Positions 6,400-10,508 of a DNA stretch of 10,508 nt are shown here, piece by piece. Numbering within the stretch: position 1 is the stretch's first letter; every line of letters begins with the position of its first letter. The DNA is from Bacillota bacterium. GTDB taxonomy: Bacteria; Bacillota; Clostridia; Clostridiales; Clostridiaceae. The notes beneath the pieces are model-generated. The model worked only from the letters and a program-made list of their open reading frames with translations, was not told the origin of the DNA and did not search any database. The stretch covers positions 1 to 10,508 of the forward strand of contig JAJYBA010000042.1 of assembly GCA_021779235.1 (NCBI GenBank), read 5' to 3'. The translations under genes and the position numbers were made by a program.

Positions 6400-7044
6400 T
6401 TGAAGAAGAAAAAAGTTTTGAAAAGATTATTTATAGGAATTCCAGTATTTTTTATAGTACTTGGTATTATAATAATATCTTTTGCAGGGTGGGAATTAAC
6501 TAAACAAACATTTTTGTTAACTAAAACTATGGCTACAAACTATAAACCAGATATGCCTCAGCGTAAGTTTACTGTGGAAAATAAAGATAAAAAAATGCAA
6601 ATTCACAGGTTTGCTTCTGGAGAGGTAATGGGGGAAGTTATAATACCTTCAATATCTTTGAAATATCCTTTAATTCATGGAACTCTAGATGAACATTTAG
6701 CAAAAGGTATAGGCCATTATGCAGGAAGTGTTTATCCGGGAGAAGGGGGAAATGTAATTATATCAGGACATAGGGATACGGTATTTAGAAATCTAGGGGA
6801 TCTGAAGATGGGAGATACAATAACGATAAACACAAGCTATGGAAGTTATACTTATAAAGCCTCTAGTACTCGTATTGTAGACAAAAACGATAGAACAGTA
6901 ATAGTTCCTAGTGATAAAGAAATGTTAACAATGACTACCTGCTACCCTTTTAGTTATATTGGAAGTGCTCCCAAAAGGTATATAGTGATAGCTCAGTTTG
7001 TTGATCCCACTACCCAATCTAAGGTACAAGCTAAAGGAAATTAA
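6400..7044 (+). CDS. Class D-type sortase (transpeptidase)
   Basis: The 214-residue product is a membrane-tethered cysteine transpeptidase that cuts LPxTx sorting signals and joins the protein to the cell wall. A basic N-terminus (KKKKVLKR) precedes one membrane anchor (about 9-29), leaving the catalytic domain outside. The triad is His124 (SGHRDTVFRNLGDL), Cys181 (MTTCYPFSYIG) and Arg193 (APKRYIV); this wording around Cys and Arg is that of class D. There is no in-frame ATG near the 5' end. The TTG at 6400 is used, with GAGG (6393-6396) only 3 bases away, so initiation is probably weak. The upstream ATG at 6380 stops at once. The likely substrate is the LPNTS protein encoded just upstream. 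Confidence 0.93.
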   Translation: MKKKKVLKRLFIGIPVFFIVLGIIIISFAGWELTKQTFLLTKTMATNYKPDMPQRKFTVENKDKKMQIHRFASGEVMGEVIIPSISLKYPLIHGTLDEHLAKGIGHYAGSVYPGEGGNVIISGHRDTVFRNLGDLKMGDTITINTSYGSYTYKASSTRIVDKNDRTVIVPSDKEMLTMTTCYPFSYIGSAPKRYIVIAQFVDPTTQSKVQAKGN

Positions 7045-7045
7045 T

Positions 7046-7078
7046 TAGCAGCAGTAACTTGTAAAGTTATTGCTGCTA
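7046..7078 (+). terminator. Terminator of the sortase gene
   Basis: TAGCAGCAGTAACTT (7046-7060) pairs with AAGTTATTGCTGCTA (7064-7078) with one G-U pair and a 3-base loop. The T-tract downstream is poor (TATTTATA), but the stem is strong. On the minus strand it is followed by ATTAATTT, so it may also stop glgD transcripts. Confidence 0.75.
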
Positions 7079-7117
7079 TATTTATACTAATTAATCATCA
7101 CCTGCGGTGCTGCAATA

Positions 7118-7165
7118 TTAACGACTTCAGAAGGAGATTTATACTACTACTGAAGTTTAATATTT
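7118..7165 (+). repeat. Dispersed 48-base repeat, copy B
   Basis: This copy matches 466-513 at 41 of 48 positions. It keeps the outer 7-base stem (ACTTCAG 7124-7130 with CTGAAGT 7150-7156), but the inner arm has changed and the T-tract is broken, so it is a poor terminator. It forms the left part of a larger inverted-repeat element, 7118-7222. Confidence 0.7.
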
Positions 7166-7222
7166 GTTAGGGCGGTTCACGCCAATTCTAGATGGGGGGC
7201 TTTCCTTCTGAAATGTCGTTAA
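7118..7222. mobile_element. MITE-like 105-base inverted-repeat element
   Basis: The left arm TTAACGACTTCAGAAGGA (7118-7135) is complementary at all 18 positions to 7203-7222, apart from a 2-base AT bulge on the right. Both ends therefore read TTAACGAC inward. The core has a small hairpin, GGCG (7171-7174) with CGCC (7180-7183), and 20 of the 31 bases at 7170-7200 are G or C, far above the surrounding DNA. It carries no gene. Its right edge contains the stop codon of glgD. A short non-autonomous transposon is the simplest reading; a long 3' hairpin between convergent genes is the alternative. I cannot name the family. Confidence 0.5.
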
Positions 7223-8328
7223 AATAAAGCTCTTTTTTCAATTACAAGTGGGAATTCTTCATCACCATTAAGCTCTTTACCTTTATCTACAATTACATTT
7301 TTATCCATTACAACATTGAACAGCTTAGAATCCTCTTTGATTTCGCAGTTTTGAAGGATAATACTATTTTTTATTTCAGCGCCTTTATGAACCACAACAC
7401 CCCTTGCTATAATGCTATTTTCAATGATTCCTTCTATAACACAACCGTCAGCAATTAAAGAATTGGTTACTTTGCTTTCATTGGAATACTTAGTAGGCGG
7501 TTCATCTTTAGTTTTTGTATAAATAGGTCCATTACTAAAGAATAATTCTTTAGTTGTTTTTAGGTTTAACATATCCATATTAGCTTTATAGTAAGCGCTT
7601 ATTGAGTTAACACATTGAAGATAGCCTTTAAATTCATAAGCAGTAACCTTTAGATTTTTAAGATTTCTGTATATAGCTTCCTTAATAGTAGAATAAGAGC
7701 CAGTTTGGACACATTTATTAATAAGTGATATTAAAAGATCTTTTTTCATAATGAACATTTCCATGGAAATATTTAAACTATCGTCAGCGCCAATATTTTT
7801 TCCTACACTTAGTACATCATTGTTTTCATCTATATTTAACACGTCACAATTCAAGAAATTTTTAGTTCCAGTATTAATATTTTTATATATAACAGTTATA
7901 TCTTGCTTTTTCTCTTCATGGTATTTCACAGCTTCTATATAATCTATATTTCCTATCATATAAGAAGGAGAAAGAATCACATTTTTTTCTTTACTTCTAT
8001 ATATATACTCCATGTTGTTCCACAACATTTCTGCATCATTTAAAGAAATGTTCGCAATTCCAAAATTGAAAACAAATAGCCCATTAAGCCTTCTATTTAA
8101 GTCCCAAGGTTTGCCCGAACCTAAATGGTCTACCAAAGAACGAGATTTACTTTGAGTAAAAATTCCAATGTTCCTAAGACCTGAATTAACCATATTAGAT
8201 AATGTGAAATCTATAATTCTATATCTAGCAGCTATAGGAATGGCAGCTAGGGGCCTATTTTTAGTAAGACTTATTATATTTGTTTCATTTTCGTTTAAAT
8301 TTAATATACCCATATAATTAGTAAGCAT
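7219..8328 (-). CDS. glgD: GlgD, non-catalytic subunit of ADP-glucose pyrophosphorylase
   Basis: This 369-residue protein is homologous to GlgC but has lost the catalytic signatures. The N-terminal GGxGxRL nucleotide loop is replaced by NENETNIISLTKNRP, the catalytic SGDH reads SPSYM (120-124), and no FEEKP motif is present. The scaffold remains: RYRIIDFTLSNMVNSG (36-50), the FKGY segment (233-236) and left-handed beta-helix hexapeptides (about 286-350). In this family GlgD partners GlgC in a hetero-oligomer and raises its activity. The ATG at 8328 follows TGAGGTGATT, which overlaps the glgC stop; the gap is 9 bases, so the genes are co-transcribed and probably coupled. The stop codon lies inside the inverted-repeat element at 7118-7222, so the last residues may have been changed by its arrival. 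It converges with the sortase gene. Confidence 0.93.
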   Translation of the reverse strand: MLTNYMGILNLNENETNIISLTKNRPLAAIPIAARYRIIDFTLSNMVNSGLRNIGIFTQSKSRSLVDHLGSGKPWDLNRRLNGLFVFNFGIANISLNDAEMLWNNMEYIYRSKEKNVILSPSYMIGNIDYIEAVKYHEEKKQDITVIYKNINTGTKNFLNCDVLNIDENNDVLSVGKNIGADDSLNISMEMFIMKKDLLISLINKCVQTGSYSTIKEAIYRNLKNLKVTAYEFKGYLQCVNSISAYYKANMDMLNLKTTKELFFSNGPIYTKTKDEPPTKYSNESKVTNSLIADGCVIEGIIENSIIARGVVVHKGAEIKNSIILQNCEIKEDSKLFNVVMDKNVIVDKGKELNGDEEFPLVIEKRALF

Positions 8329-8337
8329 TTAATCACC

Positions 8338-9483
8338 TCATCTTATAACTGAATTAGATTTAATTTCAGTGCCTTCTGCGATGAGAGTTATATCATCAGA
8401 AACACCTATAAGAGAATTGCGTCTTATAATAACATTATTACCAATTATAGCTTTATCAATAATAACATTGTCTGCTATTTTGGTATTAGGCATTATCACC
8501 GAATTTGATATCTTAGAATTTTTTCCAACTGTAACTCCTTGAAATAATACTGAATTAGAAACTTCTCCAAGGACGATACATCCTTCTACTACTAAAGAAT
8601 TAGTAACTTTTGCTTTAGGACCTATATATTGAGCTGGATTGGTAGGGTTTATGGAGTATATTCTCCAAGTTTCATCATGAATATTTAGTTCATTATTGTC
8701 ATCTATTAAATCCATATTTGCTTCCCAAAGGCTTTTAATAGTACCTACATCTTTCCAGTAACCTTTAAAAGGGTATGCATATAGATTCTTTTCATTTTTA
8801 AGCATAGCAGGTATAATGTTTTTTCCGAAATCGTTATTAGACTGTCTATTGTTTTCATCATCCTTTAAAAAATTCTTAAGAAATTTCCAATTAAAAATAT
8901 ATACACCCATAGAAGCCATGTTGTTTTTAGGGTTCTGTGGTTTTTCTTCAAATTCATATATTTTATTATCTGTAGTAGTATTCATTATTCCAAATCTAGG
9001 CGCTTCCTCTAAAGGAACTTCAATAACCGCTATAGTAGCATCAGCGCACTTTTCTTTATGAAAATCAAGCATTTTAGAATAGTCCATTTTATAAACATGG
9101 TCTCCAGAGAGAATAAGTACATATTCTGGATCATAGGAGTCTATAAAATTAGTATTTTGATGAATTGCATTAGCAGTGCCTTTATACCAGTCTCCTCCAG
9201 ATTCATGCATATAAGGAGGAAGTAAAGTAACACCACCGTTGTTTCTATCTAAATCCCAAGGAATACCTATACCTATGTGAGAATTTAAAGTAAGTGGTTG
9301 ATATTGTGTTAATACCCCCACTGTATCTATTCCTGAATTTGAACAATTGCTTAGAGTAAAATCAATAATCTTATACTTACCCCCAAAAGGTATTGCAGGT
9401 TTTGCCGTGCTTTTAGTAAGCATCTTAAGTCTACTACCTTGCCCACCTGCTAATATCATAGCTATCATTTCTTTTTTTGGCAT
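8338..9483 (-). CDS. glgC: Glucose-1-phosphate adenylyltransferase GlgC
   Basis: The enzyme makes ADP-glucose from ATP and glucose-1-phosphate, the committed step of bacterial glycogen (granulose) synthesis. In the 381-residue protein, GGQGSRL (13-19) is the nucleotide loop, KPAIPFGGKYKIIDFTLSNC (28-47) the conserved N-terminal core, SGDH (126-129) carries the catalytic Asp128, FEEKP (178-182) has the sugar-phosphate Lys181, and 290-355 is the C-terminal beta-helix of hexapeptide repeats. The frame is open to 9525, but the ATG at 9483 (MPKKEMIAMILAGG) is the start: AAGGAGGT (9491-9498 on the complement) is 7 bases upstream, and the length then matches the family's usual 380 or so. glgD follows directly; no glgA or glgP is in the window. 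Confidence 0.96.
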   Translation of the reverse strand: MPKKEMIAMILAGGQGSRLKMLTKSTAKPAIPFGGKYKIIDFTLSNCSNSGIDTVGVLTQYQPLTLNSHIGIGIPWDLDRNNGGVTLLPPYMHESGGDWYKGTANAIHQNTNFIDSYDPEYVLILSGDHVYKMDYSKMLDFHKEKCADATIAVIEVPLEEAPRFGIMNTTTDNKIYEFEEKPQNPKNNMASMGVYIFNWKFLKNFLKDDENNRQSNNDFGKNIIPAMLKNEKNLYAYPFKGYWKDVGTIKSLWEANMDLIDDNNELNIHDETWRIYSINPTNPAQYIGPKAKVTNSLVVEGCIVLGEVSNSVLFQGVTVGKNSKISNSVIMPNTKIADNVIIDKAIIGNNVIIRRNSLIGVSDDITLIAEGTEIKSNSVIR

Positions 9484-9625
9484 TTTAAATACCTCCTTAT
9501 CTAAGGCAACTTCAAAAATAACCAATCAAGAGAGTAGGTTATCTTTTTACATGCCTAAAGCTTCATTATCGCACTTTAACTATGTATATTAGCAAAGAGG
9601 TGATTTAATTCCTATTTAAATAATA
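9484..9625 (-). promoter_or_regulatory. Upstream region of glgCD with a possible promoter
   Basis: Reading the minus strand, an extended -10, TGCGATAAT (complement of 9565-9573), lies 19 bases after a TTGCTA (complement of 9590-9595). Together they would start a leader of about 75 bases before glgC. Spacing is long, so this is tentative. No riboswitch was recognised. Confidence 0.35.
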
Positions 9626-9663
9626 AAAAAGGAATTGAGCAACATGCTGTGCCCAATTCCTTT
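9625..9663 (-). terminator. Terminator of the Nramp transporter gene
   Basis: On the minus strand AAAGGAATTG (9654-9663) pairs with CAATTCCTTT (9628-9637), with further inner pairing, and a run of T (the A-run 9625-9630) follows. It starts two bases after the transporter stop codon and separates that gene from glgC. Confidence 0.85.
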
Positions 9664-9665
9664 GT

Positions 9666-10508
9666 TTATAATATATAGCTCAATAATAGCATTATGTTAA
9701 GTGCGGCTACTATAAGTCCAATAGTCCAAAGTGCGATTTTATCAAAGCTAGTGTTAACATATTTGCCCATAACTTTTTTAGAAGAAGTTAAATATATCTG
9801 CAAGAATATAGTTATAGGAAGTTGTATACTTAAGAGCATTTGTGAGTAAATGAGCCCTTTAAATGGTTCGGTTATAAAAAATATAACTATTGCAGCGCCT
9901 ACTAAAGTAATTCCTACTCCCAGTTTAGTATGGCTATCATGAATATCATAAGGTTCACCAAATATCCCAGCAAAAATACTACCACCAGCCATACCTGCGG
10001 TGACAGAAGAGGAGATTCCGGCAAAGAGTAGGGCTAAAGCAAAGATCACCGATGCTGTGTTGCCAAGTAGAGGTGTTAACATTTGCTGAGCTTGATCAAG
10101 CTGAGTAACTTGAACTTTCTGTGCAAAGAAAGTAGTTGCAGCAATAAGTATCATAGCACTGTTTATAGCCCATCCTACTATCATTGAAAAAAATGTATCC
10201 ATAAATTCATATTTCAACTGCTTTTTTATTACACTTTCATCTTTTAAATTCCACTGACGACTTTGTATTACTTCAGAATGCAAAAACAGGTTGTGGGGCA
10301 TTACGACTGCGCCTAGAACACTCATTATTATTGGAATAGAACCCTTAGGAAAAGAAGGCTTAACCCAGCTTACCATTGCCTTTCCCCATTCGATATGAAC
10401 AAGGCTTAGTTCGAATATAAAGGATATTCCTATTAGAGAGACAAATCCAATAATCCATTTTTCTAGTTTTTTATAAGAATTTGTATATAACATCCATACA
10501 ATCAGATA
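9666..10508 (-). CDS. mntH: Nramp-family divalent metal transporter (MntH-like), 5' part cut off
   Basis: This is the C-terminal two-thirds of a proton-coupled Mn2+/Fe2+ importer of the Nramp family. The frame runs open through the window edge: five more codons (YLIVW) precede the Met at 10493, which is therefore internal. Counting from that Met, MPHN (65-68) in GAVVMPHNLFLHS is the TM6 signature; Ala62 and Met65 match the metal-binding pair known in the family. Hydrophobic helices near 13-29, 52-70, 100-123, 145-175, 191-207, 213-236 and 252-274 correspond to TM5-TM11. The TM1 DPGN motif must lie beyond 10508. The gene ends in its own terminator and is transcribed toward glgC. Metal preference (Mn versus Fe) cannot be told here. 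Confidence 0.9.
   Translation of the reverse strand, partial: YLIVWMLYTNSYKKLEKWIIGFVSLIGISFIFELSLVHIEWGKAMVSWVKPSFPKGSIPIIMSVLGAVVMPHNLFLHSEVIQSRQWNLKDESVIKKQLKYEFMDTFFSMIVGWAINSAMILIAATTFFAQKVQVTQLDQAQQMLTPLLGNTASVIFALALLFAGISSSVTAGMAGGSIFAGIFGEPYDIHDSHTKLGVGITLVGAAIVIFFITEPFKGLIYSQMLLSIQLPITIFLQIYLTSSKKVMGKYVNTSFDKIALWTIGLIVAALNIMLLLSYIL

Noticed and set aside
7118..7222. End of an IS200/IS605-type element or its guide RNA
   Set aside because: The GC-rich tail is suggestive, but there is no transposase or tnpB gene nearby, and long perfect terminal inverted repeats are not typical of that family. I cannot support the assignment without a search.
8338..9525. Longer glgC starting at 9525
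   Set aside because: The 14 extra residues do not belong to the conserved GlgC start, and the ATG at 9483 has an ideal ribosome binding site 7 bases upstream.
9595..9613. AGAGGTGATTTAATT, a Shine-Dalgarno-like sequence on the plus strand
   Set aside because: No start codon follows at a usable distance, and the region is the glgC upstream region on the other strand.
1..10508. tRNA, rRNA, CRISPR array or prophage genes
   Set aside because: None was seen: no cloverleaf-like or rRNA-like sequence, no regularly spaced repeats, and no phage-type genes.

Overview
The window is AT-rich DNA with dense, short-spaced genes, strong AGGAGG-type ribosome binding sites, TTG starts and many rho-independent hairpins. 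With a GlgC/GlgD pair, a class D-type sortase with an LPxTx substrate and M42 peptidases, this points to a Gram-positive anaerobe of the Clostridium group. The species cannot be told from the window.

Layout, plus strand: a small TPR-like protein gene (15-341), then an untranslated stretch ending in a strong terminator hairpin (472-509); an MscS-family mechanosensitive channel with a TTG start (617-1816) and its own promoter and terminator; three consecutive M42-family metallo-aminopeptidase paralogues (2053-3102, 3093-4091, 4214-5173), the first two overlapping by 10 bases and the third probably with its own promoter; a roughly 300-base gene-free leader; a secreted LPNTS-anchored surface protein (5559-6209); and a class D-type sortase (6400-7044) that is its obvious processing enzyme. 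Minus strand, reading inward from the right edge: the 3' part of an Nramp-type metal transporter gene (9666-10508, cut by the window end), then glgC (8338-9483) and glgD (7219-8328), whose products make ADP-glucose for glycogen or granulose synthesis.

The sortase and glgD converge. The DNA between them (7118-7222) is not ordinary spacer: it is a 105-base element bounded by an 18-base inverted repeat, with a GC-rich core foreign to its surroundings. Its left 48 bases recur, 41 of 48 identical, at 466-513, where they form a terminator. This looks like a small non-autonomous repeat family (MITE-like) and is the least explained structure in the window.

The protein genes fall in recognised families except the mature part of the LPNTS protein, which I cannot assign. 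I do not see a clear new multi-gene system. The best candidates for a second look are the dedicated sortase/substrate pair, the triple M42 cluster (possible hetero-oligomer) and the repeat element.
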